From Halorubrum sodomense (GTDB taxonomy: Archaea; Halobacteriota; Halobacteria; Halobacteriales; Haloferacaceae): DNA of 64,000 nt. The stretch spans positions 186,001 to 250,000 of the forward strand of contig NZ_FOYN01000003.1 in the NCBI RefSeq assembly GCF_900111935.1. The letters run 5' to 3'. Positions 1 to 8,499 of the stretch are shown piece after piece. The notes under the pieces were generated by a model. That model was given only the letters and a program-made list of their open reading frames with translations, did not search any database and was not told where the DNA came from. Both the position numbers and the translations under genes were made by a program. Numbering within the stretch: the stretch's first letter is position 1; every line of letters begins with the position of its first letter.

Positions 1-446
1 AGGTTGAAGTCCACCACCCACTCGCCGTCGACGCGGTCGCGGTCGGGCTCCAGATCGAGGTACCGCCCCGCGCCGTACGTGGCCTCGCCGCTGGTCGCGT
101 CGCGGAACGGCACCCAGAAGCGGTCGGCGCCGTCGGCCGGCCGATACGCCTGAAGGGTCACCGACTCCCCGCCGACCTCGAAGCGGAACTCGCCCCAGCG
201 GCGGTACGTCTGCTCGCCGTCGGCGGTCGTCTCGACGGTCACGGTCTCCTTTTCGTCGTGCTCGTGAAGCGGGAGGCGGAACCGGTACGCCGGGTCCGGG
301 TCGAAGTAGGCCAGCCCCGGGAACGCGTCGCCCCGCATCGAGACCGGCAGCGGCGACCGCGCCGACTCGCGGAACCGTTTCGTCTTCGCCTCCCGCTGTG
401 CCTCCACCTGCGCCGCCCAGTCCTCGTCGCCCTCGTCAGACTCCAT
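1..446 (-). CDS. DUF1684 family protein, partial (C-terminus outside window)
   Basis: Translation from the ATG at 446 gives an acidic soluble protein. Its later part (FRDATSGEATYGAGRYLDLE, then a VVDF stretch) is the conserved core of the DUF1684 family, whose biochemical role is unknown. About 148 codons are present and the C-terminal end runs off the left edge. A TATA-like TTATTGCG on the minus strand (about 471-478) lies about 28 nt upstream of the ATG, which supports a leaderless transcript and this start. It is divergent from the next gene. Confidence 0.8.
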   Translation of the reverse strand, partial: MESDEGDEDWAAQVEAQREAKTKRFRESARSPLPVSMRGDAFPGLAYFDPDPAYRFRLPLHEHDEKETVTVETTADGEQTYRRWGEFRFEVGGESVTLQAYRPADGADRFWVPFRDATSGEATYGAGRYLDLEPDRDRVDGEWVVDFN

Positions 447-598
447 GTCTACCGCAATCTTGTCCCCTGGGCGCAATAACAGTTCCGCGGCGGGACCGGG
501 CGCACACACGGCCGCGCGCCCAGTCGCTGACGGGAGTGTGGACGGGCGCCGCGGTCGCGACGCCACAGATTCAAGAGCGTCCCGGCCCAACCGGACGT

Positions 599-1195
599 AT
601 GAAAATCCGGCAGAACATCCGCCACTGGGCCGCCAAGAAGGCGTTGACCACGCCGGTCGTCGGCGACGTCGCCAACGACAAGCTCGTCGACCTCCACACG
701 AGCATCTTCCTCAACAAGGCCGACGAAGACCGGCGGGAAGAGCGCCGCGACCACCTCGACAGCTTCTTCGACGCGACGATGGACGCGTACGTCGCCGCCT
801 TGGAGGCCGGGTTCCCGGAGGCCGAGGCCCGCGAGATCACCCACGTCCAGGCGAACTTCGACTTCTTCAACCACGGCTGGACGGAGATGATGGAGATCCC
901 GGGCGACGAGTTAGAGGCCCACTACCGCCGGTACGAGTCGTTCTTCTCGGAGTACGGGATCACCATCGACGACCCGCTGGGCGAGTTCCGGCCGCCCGGC
1001 GGCGTCGTCGAGGCGCCGGCGACCCCGGCGAGGCTCGACGAGCCCGAGTACGAGAACGCGCTGGCCGGCTTCGCGGACGACGTGTACGTCGAGACCGACG
1101 ACGGGGAGACGGTCGTCGGGGGCGACACGGAGGAGCCGGACGAGGTCGACGCCGCGACCGCGCCCGGTCTCGACGAGGACGAGGCGAGCGCCTGA
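599..1195 (+). CDS. Conserved haloarchaeal protein (DUF6149-like)
   Basis: This is a 198-residue acidic soluble protein with no membrane segment. It starts MKIRQNIRHWAAKKALT and has a well-ordered N-terminal two thirds (ITHVQANFDFFNHGWTEMME around residues 80-100), followed by a low-complexity acidic tail. I recognise the pattern from haloarchaeal genomes under the label DUF6149, but no function is known. The ATG at 599 is chosen because the upstream in-frame extension is Arg/Pro-rich and looks non-coding. Confidence 0.75.
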   Translation: MKIRQNIRHWAAKKALTTPVVGDVANDKLVDLHTSIFLNKADEDRREERRDHLDSFFDATMDAYVAALEAGFPEAEAREITHVQANFDFFNHGWTEMMEIPGDELEAHYRRYESFFSEYGITIDDPLGEFRPPGGVVEAPATPARLDEPEYENALAGFADDVYVETDDGETVVGGDTEEPDEVDAATAPGLDEDEASA

Positions 1196-1216
1196 GCGCG
1201 GTCGCCCTCCGGGCAC

Positions 1217-1224
1217 GTTTATAT
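1217..1224 (+). promoter_or_regulatory. TATA box for the AI-2E-type permease
   Basis: TTTATATC is centred about 27 nt before the ATG at 1247. The spacing fits a leaderless haloarchaeal transcript and favours ATG 1247 over the in-frame GTG at 1226, which would sit upstream of the predicted transcript start. Confidence 0.6.
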
Positions 1225-1246
1225 CGTGTCGGAGACACGGTGGTCC

Positions 1247-2263
1247 ATGAACCGCGGGCAATCGTTCCTGCTCCTCCTCATGGGGTCGGTCGCGCTGTTG
1301 ACCCTCTTCGTCATCCTCCCGTTCGTCGAGTACGTGATCGCCTCGGCGATCCTCGCGTTCGTCCTCTACCCGTTCCACCGGCGGCTCACCCGCTGGCTCC
1401 GGACGCGGGTCTCGGAGCGGTTCGGAGAGATGCTGTCGGCGCTGACCCTCATCCTCTCCGCCATCGTCGCCGTAATCTTACCGCTCGCGTACATCTCGTG
1501 GGTGTTCGTCCGGGACCTCACCGCCATCGCCGCGGGGGAGACCGCGATAGACGTCGCGGCGATCGAGGCGGAGATCGCCGCGCTCACCGGGCAGGACCCG
1601 GAGATCGGTGAGCTCCTTCAGACCGTCGGCGAACTGCTCGTCCAGACGCTGTTCGGCGGGTTCAGCGGGGTGTTGAACACGGCGATCCGCGCGTCCGTGG
1701 GGCTGTCGCTCGCGCTGTTCCTGGTGTACTACACCCTTATCGACGGCCCGGCGTTCGTCAAGTGGATCCGTGACTCGAGCCCGCTGCCGCCCGACGTCAC
1801 CGCCGACCTCGTCGACCGCACCCACGTGATGACCCGGGGCGTCGTCATCGGCCACATCTCGGTGGCGCTCCTCCAGGCGTTGGTCGCCGGGCTCGGCCTC
1901 TGGGCGGCGGGCATCCCGAACGTGGTGTTCTGGACGTTCGTGATGGCGGTGCTGGCGCTGTTGCCCCTCATCGGCGCCTTCTTCGTGTGGGGGCCGGCGG
2001 CCGCGTACCTCGTGATCGTCGACCAGGTGACGGCCGGGATCTTCCTCGCGGCGTACGGCGTCGCGGTGATCGCGATGGTCGACAACTACGCTCGGCCGCT
2101 CGTCATCGACCAGCAGGCCCACCTGAACCCGGCCATCATCCTGCTCGGCGTGTTCGGCGGCATCTACTCCGTCGGGTTCACCGGCCTCTTCGTCGGCCCG
2201 ATCGTGATCGGCGTGCTCGCGGCCACGCTGGAGACGTTCCGCGAGGACTACGACGCGATCTGA
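1247..2263 (+). CDS. AI-2E family (PF01594) membrane transporter
   Basis: This 338-residue polytopic membrane protein has two N-terminal hydrophobic segments, a hydrophilic central domain (about residues 85-135), and a C-terminal block of helices. The C-terminal block contains the family-typical IGHISVALLQALVAGLGLW, LLPLIGAFFVWGPAA and LNPAIILLGVFGGIYSVGFTG stretches. The family is named after autoinducer-2 export, but its members transport varied substrates, including Na+/H+ exchange in some bacteria, so the substrate here is unknown. It is followed 36 bp later by tspO on the same strand. Confidence 0.85.
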   Translation: MNRGQSFLLLLMGSVALLTLFVILPFVEYVIASAILAFVLYPFHRRLTRWLRTRVSERFGEMLSALTLILSAIVAVILPLAYISWVFVRDLTAIAAGETAIDVAAIEAEIAALTGQDPEIGELLQTVGELLVQTLFGGFSGVLNTAIRASVGLSLALFLVYYTLIDGPAFVKWIRDSSPLPPDVTADLVDRTHVMTRGVVIGHISVALLQALVAGLGLWAAGIPNVVFWTFVMAVLALLPLIGAFFVWGPAAAYLVIVDQVTAGIFLAAYGVAVIAMVDNYARPLVIDQQAHLNPAIILLGVFGGIYSVGFTGLFVGPIVIGVLAATLETFREDYDAI

Positions 2264-2298
2264 GCGGGATTTAAGCCCGTGCGCGGTCGAGAGCGCCC

Positions 2299-2811
2299 AT
2301 GGCGACGACCGCGACCTCCCGACTCCCGGACCGACGCGACGCCCTCCGCATCGCCGCCGCGGCGGTCGCGGTCAACCTGATCGGCGTGCTCGGCGTCCCC
2401 TTCACGACAACCCAGAGCGCCTGGTTCGCGGCGCTGGAACTCCCGGCCTTCTACCCGCCGGGCTGGGCGTTCGGTGTCGTCTGGCCGGTGCTGTACGCGC
2501 TGTGCGGCGCCGCGGCCGCGCTCGTCTACCTCGCCGGGCGCGACGGCGCGGCGACGGCGGGACGCGTCCGGACCGCGCTCGCGCTGTTCGGCGTCCAACT
2601 CGCCGTCAACGTCGCGTGGTCGCCGGTGTTCTGGGGGCTCGAACGCCCCGACCTCGGACTCGCCGTCCTCGTCGTCCTCCTCCCGTTGGTCGTCGCGACG
2701 ATCCGGGCCTTCGACCGCGTCGACCGCCGCGCGGCGGCGCTACTGCTCCCCTACCTCGTGTGGGTCTGCTTCGCGACCGCGCTCAACTACGCCATCTGGA
2801 CGCTCAATTAG
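2299..2811 (+). CDS. tspO: TspO/MBR family tryptophan-rich sensory protein
   Basis: The 170-residue protein has five hydrophobic helices. TspO signatures are visible: LPAFYPPGWAFGVVWPVLY in the second helix region, then NVAWSPVFWG and LLPYLVWVCFATALNYAIW at the end. TspO proteins bind porphyrins and tetrapyrroles and modulate stress and pigment responses; a role in haloarchaea has not been settled. A TATA-like ATTTAAG (about 2269-2275) lies some 27 nt upstream of the ATG. Its stop codon overlaps that of the convergent acetyltransferase by 4 nt. Confidence 0.88.
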   Translation: MATTATSRLPDRRDALRIAAAAVAVNLIGVLGVPFTTTQSAWFAALELPAFYPPGWAFGVVWPVLYALCGAAAALVYLAGRDGAATAGRVRTALALFGVQLAVNVAWSPVFWGLERPDLGLAVLVVLLPLVVATIRAFDRVDRRAAALLLPYLVWVCFATALNYAIWTLN

Positions 2812-3437
2812 CGCCCGTCGGGCGGGGTTCGGTCGAGTTCGGGGGGCCCGCGCTCCAGTCGCTCGGCGACGAACCGGCGCTCCGCCGGCGTCAGTTCCCC
2901 GTCGGTCTCGCGGAACGCCGACAGCCCCTCGCGGTACCGCTCGGGGTCGACCTCCGCGGGCGCCGCGGCCGGTCGCTCCAGCTCCAGTTCGGCGATTCCC
3001 GTGCGTTCACCGGTGTACGCGAAGCCGCACTTGTGGCACGCCTCGTACGCGAACGGGTTGTTCACGGCGATCTTCACGCGTTCGAAGCCGGCGACCGCCA
3101 GGTCGGCGACGGTCTCGCCGATCAGCCGCGGGCCGATCCCCTCGCCGCGCCGCGCGGCGTGGACCGTGACGTACCGCAGCCGACAGCAGGCGGCGTCGGT
3201 GCGGTCGGGCGAGAAGGAGACGGCCGCGACCACGTCGTCGTCGAACGCATCGGGGTCGACCGTGTCCGGCAGCGGCTCGTCCGGCTCCCAGTCGGGCGCG
3301 GCCGGGCGCCCGTCCGGCGTCCGGATCACCGACTTCCCCGGCGCGCCGACGACAAACTTCCCGGCGTACGCGAACGCCCGGTAGTCGAGGCGGAGGGTCT
3401 CCCCCTCGTCGGGCGGACACACGAGCGCGTACTCCAT
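2808..3437 (-). CDS. GNAT family N-acetyltransferase
   Basis: This is a 209-residue protein. The acetyl-CoA binding motif A is visible as RYVTVHAARRGEGIGPRLI (about residues 90-108). It is followed by the beta-alpha segment FERVKIAVNNPFAYEACHKCGF, where YEACHKCGF matches the usual YxxxGF end of the fold. The substrate is unknown. It is convergent with tspO, sharing 4 nt at the stops. The ATG at 3437 is the first start that avoids an Arg/Pro-rich extension. Confidence 0.82.
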   Translation of the reverse strand: MEYALVCPPDEGETLRLDYRAFAYAGKFVVGAPGKSVIRTPDGRPAAPDWEPDEPLPDTVDPDAFDDDVVAAVSFSPDRTDAACCRLRYVTVHAARRGEGIGPRLIGETVADLAVAGFERVKIAVNNPFAYEACHKCGFAYTGERTGIAELELERPAAAPAEVDPERYREGLSAFRETDGELTPAERRFVAERLERGPPELDRTPPDGR

Positions 3438-3507
3438 GGGCGCCGTACGGCGGCGAGAAGGTAAATAGGGCGGTGGCTCTTTGTCCCCCGCGGCGCTCGT
3501 CTCGCCC

Positions 3508-4083
3508 ATGTACGGAGTCGGTGACGTGGACTTCTTCGACCGGGTAGCGCCGCTGTACGACCTCGCGATGCCGCCGGCGGACGGCGAGGCGCTGGCGGCC
3601 GGCCTCGACCACGCCGCGCGGCCGATCGAACGGCTCCTCGACGTCGGCGGCGGCTCGGGGCGCGCGGCGGCCGCGCTCACCGGCCCGGACATCACGGTCG
3701 TCGACGCTTCGGTCGAGATGCTCTCGCGTGCGCGTCGCGGCCGCGGGCTCGCGGGACTCGCGGCCGACGCGGGACGGCTCCCGTTCCGGGACGCGAGCGT
3801 CGACGCGGTGACGATCGTCGACGCGCTCCACCACCTGCCCGACCAGGACGCCGCGCTCGCGGAGGCGGCGCGCGTGCTCGCCCCCGGCGGCGCGCTCGTC
3901 GTCCGCGAGTTCGACCCCGACCACCCGATCGGCCGGCTGCTCGTCGCCGGCGAACACGCGATCGGGATGGACTCGCGGTTCCGGACGCCGTCGGACCTCG
4001 CGGCCGCGATGGGCGACGCCGGCCTCGACCCGCGGACCGTCGACCGCGGCTTCGGCTACACGGTCGTGGGCGTTCGGCGCTGA
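3508..4083 (+). CDS. Class I SAM-dependent methyltransferase
   Basis: This is a 191-residue protein of the UbiE/COQ5-like methyltransferase fold. Motif I LLDVGGGSGR is at about residues 43-52, an acidic VVDAS follows at the end of strand 2, and motif IV is VTIVDALHHLPD. RVLAPGGALVVREF is the usual post-motif segment. The N-terminal FFDRVAPLYDLAMPP resembles quinone methyltransferases, but the short length and lack of context leave the substrate open. Confidence 0.85.
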   Translation: MYGVGDVDFFDRVAPLYDLAMPPADGEALAAGLDHAARPIERLLDVGGGSGRAAAALTGPDITVVDASVEMLSRARRGRGLAGLAADAGRLPFRDASVDAVTIVDALHHLPDQDAALAEAARVLAPGGALVVREFDPDHPIGRLLVAGEHAIGMDSRFRTPSDLAAAMGDAGLDPRTVDRGFGYTVVGVRR

Positions 4084-4143
4084 GCCGTCGCGAGAAGGTC
4101 GGTCCGGGTCGCTCGGTCGCCGCGCGATCCTCGTCGTCCCGGC

Positions 4144-5559
4144 TCAGTCGTGCGAGGCGCCGTGCGCGGCGTGGTCGTGGTCGTGCGACCCCTCCCCGTC
4201 GCCGGACTCGTCGCGGGTGTGCTCCTGTTCGCCGGAGCTCGTCTCGCCGAGCACCTCGGCTCCCTCCCCGTCGATCATGTCCATGTTCTTGAGGTTATCT
4301 CGCTCCTCGAAGTCCTCGACCGCCGACATCACGTCCGCCTGCGTGATCGTCATCCGGTCTTCGGTGAGCGCGCCGAGGACGGCCTCGCGGAGCACCATCC
4401 GGAGGTCGGAACCGGTGAGCCCGCCGGTCCGGTCGGCCACCTCCTCGGGGTCGAAGTCGGCGATCTTCATCTCCTTGGTCACCACGCGGAGGATGTCCGC
4501 GCGCATGTCGCGGTCCGGCTTGGGGAAGTTGACGATCTCGTCGAACCGGCGCCACGCGGCGGCGTCGAGCTGGTCCGGATGGTTCGTCGCGCCGATGAGG
4601 AGCACCTCGTCGCGAACCAGCGACACCTCGTCGATCGATTTCAGGAGCGTGTTGACGGCGCGCTTCAGGGCGGCGTGCTCGTCTGAGCGGCGGGTCTTCG
4701 CGACCGAGTCGAACTCGTCGATGAAGAGGATGCACGGCGAGAGCCGCTTGGCGACCTCGAAGCTCTTCTCGACGTTCTTCGACGTCTCGCCGAGGTACTG
4801 GCTCGTGATCATCGAGAGCTTCACCTCCACGAACGGGAGCCCGAGCTCGTGGGCGAGCGCGCGCGAGACGGTCGTCTTTCCGGTGCCCGGCGGGCCGACG
4901 AACAGCAGCTTGCCGATCTCGCGGAGGCCGATCTCCGCGAGGTACTCGCGGTGTTCGATCGCCTTGACGATCTTCTGGATCTCGCCCTCCTGGTCGCCGG
5001 TCAACACGAGGTCGGCCAGCGTCGTCTCGATCTCCTCGGGGGCGCGGACGTTGACGAGGTCGAGCATCTCTCCGTCCTCGTCCTCGTCGAAGTACTCCGC
5101 GAGCAGCGCGTCGATCCAGACGCGGTCGGCCTGGACCGGCCGCACGTCGTCCCTGGCTTCCTCGCGGGTCACCGGCGCGTCGAGGTCCTCGGCGGCCTCC
5201 ATCGCGGCGACGATCGTCGGGTTCCCGGCGACGCGCTCGTCGTCCGCGCGGTCGCGGTACCACTCCAGCCCCATCGCCGGCTGCGTCAGCGAGATCTCGC
5301 CGGAGAACTCCGTCCGTTGGGTGAAAAGGAGGTCGGAGACCGCCTCCCACGGCCGCTCGACGCCGGTGGCGGTGCGGGTGGTCTCGTCCGTCGCCTTCAG
5401 CGGTCGCTCCACGCCGCCGGGGGCGTCGTCGGCGGCGTCGGCCGACCAGAACACCTGCCGAAAGCGGGGGGGCAGGTCGTTCTCGTCGAGGTCGCGGTCC
5501 TGCGTGTAGAAGTGCGTCGTCAACACGAACTCGACGACGTCGAGCGCCGGGTCACTCAT
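4144..5559 (-). CDS. AAA+ ATPase with His-rich C-terminal tail
   Basis: The 471-residue protein has an N-terminal domain of about 190 residues with no recognised family, then a classical AAA domain. Walker A GPPGTGKT is at about residue 220 and Walker B LFIDEFD follows. GATNHPDQLD is sensor 1 and WRRFDEIVNFPKPDRDMR contains the arginine finger and second-region motif. GGLTGSDLRMVLREA is sensor 2. The closest general type is a Cdc48/proteasome-like AAA protein, which would remodel or unfold a protein partner. The C-terminus carries HDHDHAAHGASHD, a possible metal-binding tail. No partner gene is adjacent. Confidence 0.88.
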   Translation of the reverse strand: MSDPALDVVEFVLTTHFYTQDRDLDENDLPPRFRQVFWSADAADDAPGGVERPLKATDETTRTATGVERPWEAVSDLLFTQRTEFSGEISLTQPAMGLEWYRDRADDERVAGNPTIVAAMEAAEDLDAPVTREEARDDVRPVQADRVWIDALLAEYFDEDEDGEMLDLVNVRAPEEIETTLADLVLTGDQEGEIQKIVKAIEHREYLAEIGLREIGKLLFVGPPGTGKTTVSRALAHELGLPFVEVKLSMITSQYLGETSKNVEKSFEVAKRLSPCILFIDEFDSVAKTRRSDEHAALKRAVNTLLKSIDEVSLVRDEVLLIGATNHPDQLDAAAWRRFDEIVNFPKPDRDMRADILRVVTKEMKIADFDPEEVADRTGGLTGSDLRMVLREAVLGALTEDRMTITQADVMSAVEDFEERDNLKNMDMIDGEGAEVLGETSSGEQEHTRDESGDGEGSHDHDHAAHGASHD

Positions 5560-5596
5560 CCGCGGCTAGTAGCGCCGGGACGCGGTTAAGAGCGTC

Positions 5597-5656
5597 GAAG
5601 CGCCGGCGGGAAACGGTCGAAGCGCCGGCGGGAGACGGGCGGAAGCGCCGGCGGGA
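5597..5656. repeat. Three tandem copies of a 22-23 bp unit
   Basis: The 15-bp core GAAGCGCCGGCGGGA occurs at 5597-5611, 5619-5633 and 5642-5656. The array lies in the 214-bp intergenic region between the divergent AAA ATPase and idi genes. Each core contains the palindromic CGCCGGCG, so regular 22-bp phasing (about two helical turns) could create a multi-site operator. It could equally be slipped-strand expansion. Confidence 0.75.
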
Positions 5657-5742
5657 GAGGGATCTGCCGGAGCGTACGGGCGGTGGGCGAACCAGAGCGG
5701 AGGCGGACGGCGGGTGCGGGGGACCGGACGCCGTATCGAACC

Positions 5743-5750
5743 CTTATTAG
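5743..5750 (+). promoter_or_regulatory. TATA box for idi
   Basis: CTTATTAG lies about 28 nt upstream of the ATG at 5774. That spacing predicts a leaderless transcript beginning at or next to the start codon, and fixes the start against an upstream in-frame ATG at 5714. Confidence 0.55.
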
Positions 5751-5773
5751 CCCTGGTCTGTGACGTACCGCGC

Positions 5774-6388
5774 ATGAGTTCCGACGACGCGACCACGCCG
5801 GGGGACCCCGCCGGCGACGACGCGAGCGAGACCGGCGGCGCGAGCGAGACCGACCACGAGAACGCGCTTCAGGACGTCATCGCGGTCGACCCCGACGACG
5901 CGGCGCAGGGCACGGTGAACCGACTCGACGCGCACACCGGCGACGGGATCCGTCACCGCGCGTTCACCTGCCTCGTCTTCGATCGGGACGGGCGGATCCT
6001 GCTGGCCCAGCGCGCGCCGACCAAGCGCCTGTGGGACGGTCACTGGGACGGTACGGTCGCCTCTCACCCCGTGGAGGGACAGTCGCAGGAGGCGGCTACC
6101 GAACAGCGACTGGCGGAGGAGCTCGGCATCTCGCCCGACCAGTACGACGACCTCCGGGTGACGGACAAGTTCGAGTACAAGCGCTACTACCCCAACGAGG
6201 GCGTCGAGTGGGAGGTGTGCGCGGTGCTGAAGGTCACGCTCAACGACACCGCGCTCGACCCGGACGACGACGAGATAGGCGGCATGCTGTGGGCCGACTA
6301 CGAACACCTTCACGAGAACCCCGCGCTGTACCGGCAGCTCCGCCTCTGCCCGTGGTTCGAGATCGCGATGCGGCGCGACTTCTCCTGA
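5774..6388 (+). CDS. idi: Type I isopentenyl-diphosphate delta-isomerase (Nudix fold), catalytic Cys missing
   Basis: This 204-residue protein would interconvert isopentenyl and dimethylallyl diphosphate for archaeal lipids and carotenoids. After an acidic N-terminal extension come AHTGDGIRHRAF (the two metal-ligand histidines, aligning with E. coli His25 and His32), the Nudix-like helix EAATEQRLAEELG, and VEWEVCAVL (E. coli Glu114/Glu116). The segment WDGTVASHPVEG aligns with E. coli WTNSVCGHP. The metal-ligand His is kept, but the position of catalytic Cys67 is Ala (residue 96, codon GCC at 6059-6061). It may therefore be a divergent isomerase or a related Nudix hydrolase. Confidence 0.8.
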   Translation: MSSDDATTPGDPAGDDASETGGASETDHENALQDVIAVDPDDAAQGTVNRLDAHTGDGIRHRAFTCLVFDRDGRILLAQRAPTKRLWDGHWDGTVASHPVEGQSQEAATEQRLAEELGISPDQYDDLRVTDKFEYKRYYPNEGVEWEVCAVLKVTLNDTALDPDDDEIGGMLWADYEHLHENPALYRQLRLCPWFEIAMRRDFS

Positions 6389-6490
6389 TCGGCCGGGTCC
6401 GCGCGTCACGGCCGAAGGGATCCGCTCCCCCGACGCTCCCCGCTCGGACCGAAACGGCGACTTGAAGGCGCTCCCGCGCCGCGGTCCGAT

Positions 6491-7246
6491 ATGACCGTCG
6501 TCGCCCTGCTGGCGAACCCGCCCCGCGAGGGGCTCGTCGGAACCGCGATCGCAGAGTCGACGCCGCTGTCGCCCGCCGAGGCGGCCGACCTCTACGAGGC
6601 GGGGTTCCGCGACGCCGTCCTCGCGGTCGACCGCTCGGGCGGCGAGCTCCTCGTCAACTACCCCGACGAGGACGACCTCCCCGCGGAGCACCGGACCGAG
6701 ACGAGCCCGGAGGCGGAGCTTCGAACGCTCGTCGCGGACACCCTCGGCGGCACCGACGAGGTCCGCTTCGAGCGGCAGGTCGGCTCCTCGTTCGGCGCGC
6801 GCGCCGGGAACACCGTCACGCACCTGCTGCGCGAGGAGGGCGCCGACTCCGTCGCGGTCGTCACCCCGACCGCGCCGCTGCTCTCGCGGACCGTCGTCGA
6901 CTCGGCTGCGATGAAGCTGCGGACGACCGAGGTCGTCCTCGGGCCCTCGTCGAACGGCCGGGCGTACTACGCGGGCTTCACCGAACCGATCGACTTCGAC
7001 GGCGCGTTCGCGGCGCCGGCGCTGCCGACGCTCGCGGAGCGCGGCCGCGACGCGGACCGCTCCGTCGACTTCGTGGAGCCGTCGCCCTCGCTGGAGACCG
7101 GCGAGGACCTGTTCGACGTGGTGCCGAACCTCCGGGCGCGGTTCGCCGCGGAGCGCGTGGTGCCCGACTACACGGCCGCGTTCGTCCACGAACACGGGCT
7201 CGACGTGGTCGTCGAAGACGGCGAGCAGCGATTGGTCCGGGACTGA
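6491..7246 (+). CDS. DUF2064/TIGR04282-like protein (nucleotidyl/glycosyltransferase-A-like fold)
   Basis: The 251-residue protein begins MTVVALLANPPREGL and has VAVVTPTAPLLSRTVVDSAAMKLRTTEVVLGPSSNGRAYYAGF. This resembles the GDDCPxL and VLGPAxDGGYYLLG signatures of DUF2064 glycosyltransferase-like proteins, but the acidic metal-binding residues are not preserved. No catalytic role can be assigned. It stands alone between idi and the protease gene, on the same strand. Confidence 0.65.
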   Translation: MTVVALLANPPREGLVGTAIAESTPLSPAEAADLYEAGFRDAVLAVDRSGGELLVNYPDEDDLPAEHRTETSPEAELRTLVADTLGGTDEVRFERQVGSSFGARAGNTVTHLLREEGADSVAVVTPTAPLLSRTVVDSAAMKLRTTEVVLGPSSNGRAYYAGFTEPIDFDGAFAAPALPTLAERGRDADRSVDFVEPSPSLETGEDLFDVVPNLRARFAAERVVPDYTAAFVHEHGLDVVVEDGEQRLVRD

Positions 7247-7280
7247 CGACCCCGGGCCGCGTCCGGGGTCGGACCCCCGA

Positions 7281-7290
7281 ACTTTATTTC
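7281..7290 (+). promoter_or_regulatory. TATA box for the CPBP protease gene
   Basis: ACTTTATTTC is centred about 31 nt upstream of the ATG at 7317, consistent with a short-leader or leaderless haloarchaeal promoter. Confidence 0.5.
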
Positions 7291-7316
7291 CGCACACGCC
7301 TAAATCGGCTGTCACG

Positions 7317-8285
7317 ATGGCCCTCTCCCCGACCGACGCGCTCCGACGGGTGCTGTGGGGTCGCGAGCGGGACCGGCTCCGAGCGACGTGGCGGATCCTG
7401 CTCGGGTTCGTCGTGGTTCTCGGCGTGCTGCTCGGCGGCGGCCGCCTCCTCGGACGAGTCGACGTCCCGAGCGTGCTGGTCAACGGCCCGGTGGCGCTGC
7501 TCGTCGCCGCCGCCGTCGGGGCGTACGCGCTGGTGACCTCGCTCGTCCCCGGCGAGCGCCCCGTCGGCGGGTACGGCCTCGCGCTCGACCGCCGCTGGGC
7601 GCGCGACTTCCTCGCGGCGGTCGTCGTCGGATGCGTCGCCCAGGGAGTGTTCACGGCCCTGCTGCTCGCGACCGGCACCGGCCGCGTCGTCGAGACGCTC
7701 TCGGCCGGCGTCGCGAGCGGTGGCGGAGCTCCGGCGGTCGCCGTCGCGGTCGCGGCGACGGCGGTCGCGTTCGCCGCCGTCGGGCTCTGGGAGGAGCTGC
7801 TCTTCCGCGGGGTGTTCGTCCTCAACGCGAGCGAGGGGCTGGCCGCCCGAGGGTTGTCGCCGGGACGGGCGGTCTGGGCCGCCGGCGCGGCGAGCGTGCT
7901 CGCGTTCGGGCCGGCGCACGCTGTCGTCGCCGCGCAGGGCGCGACTCCGCTGTTCGCCGCCGGACAGGCGATAGCCGCGGCGGTGTACTTCGCGGTCGCG
8001 TACGTTCTCACCGGGAGTCTCGCGTTCCCCGTCGGGATCCACTTCGCGACGAACTTCTGGGTCGCGTCGGTGGCCGGACAGGCCGGCAGCGGGTTTCCGG
8101 CGCTCGTCCGACTCGAACGGGACCTCGGGGCGGGGGCGGTCGAGCTGCTGTTGGTCGTCCTGCCGACGGCGGTGCTGCTCGGCCTGATCCTCGCCTGGGT
8201 CCGCGTGACGCGAGGGGCGGTCTCGCCCGACGAGTCGCTGTCGGCGTCGGTCCGACGCCGACACGGGTCGGCCGCCGGCGAGTAG
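7317..8285 (+). CDS. CPBP family intramembrane glutamic endopeptidase (CAAX/Abi type)
   Basis: This 322-residue protein has about eight hydrophobic segments. The ABI/CPBP motifs appear in order: WEELLFRGVF (EExxxR, about residues 159-168), FGPAHAV (FxxxH) and GIHFATNFWV (HxxxN/B). The family includes the prenyl-protein protease Rce1 and bacteriocin-immunity proteins. The protein acts within the membrane. Its substrate is unknown and no bacteriocin-like peptide gene was seen beside it. Confidence 0.87.
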   Translation: MALSPTDALRRVLWGRERDRLRATWRILLGFVVVLGVLLGGGRLLGRVDVPSVLVNGPVALLVAAAVGAYALVTSLVPGERPVGGYGLALDRRWARDFLAAVVVGCVAQGVFTALLLATGTGRVVETLSAGVASGGGAPAVAVAVAATAVAFAAVGLWEELLFRGVFVLNASEGLAARGLSPGRAVWAAGAASVLAFGPAHAVVAAQGATPLFAAGQAIAAAVYFAVAYVLTGSLAFPVGIHFATNFWVASVAGQAGSGFPALVRLERDLGAGAVELLLVVLPTAVLLGLILAWVRVTRGAVSPDESLSASVRRRHGSAAGE

Positions 8286-8499
8286 ACCGCGACCCCTCGT
8301 CCGGCGCGCTCCCTGAGACACCTCGTCGCGGTCGTCAGGCGAGAAGCCGCGAGAGCGATAGCTTCAAACTCCTCGGGAGCGATCCTTCGACAACGCCTCG
8401 TCGCGGCGGAATTCGGCGGTTTCGGTGACGGTCGCGCGGCCGCAACGCCGACGGGCGGCCGGCCCCCGGACCGGACGACGGCGTCGAGACGGTCGAGTT

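Noticed and set aside
5747-8011. A 754-codon minus-strand open frame opposite idi, the DUF2064-like gene and the protease.
   Set aside because: Composition is low-complexity Arg/Ala/Pro/Ser with no domain, and three well-supported genes lie on the opposite strand.
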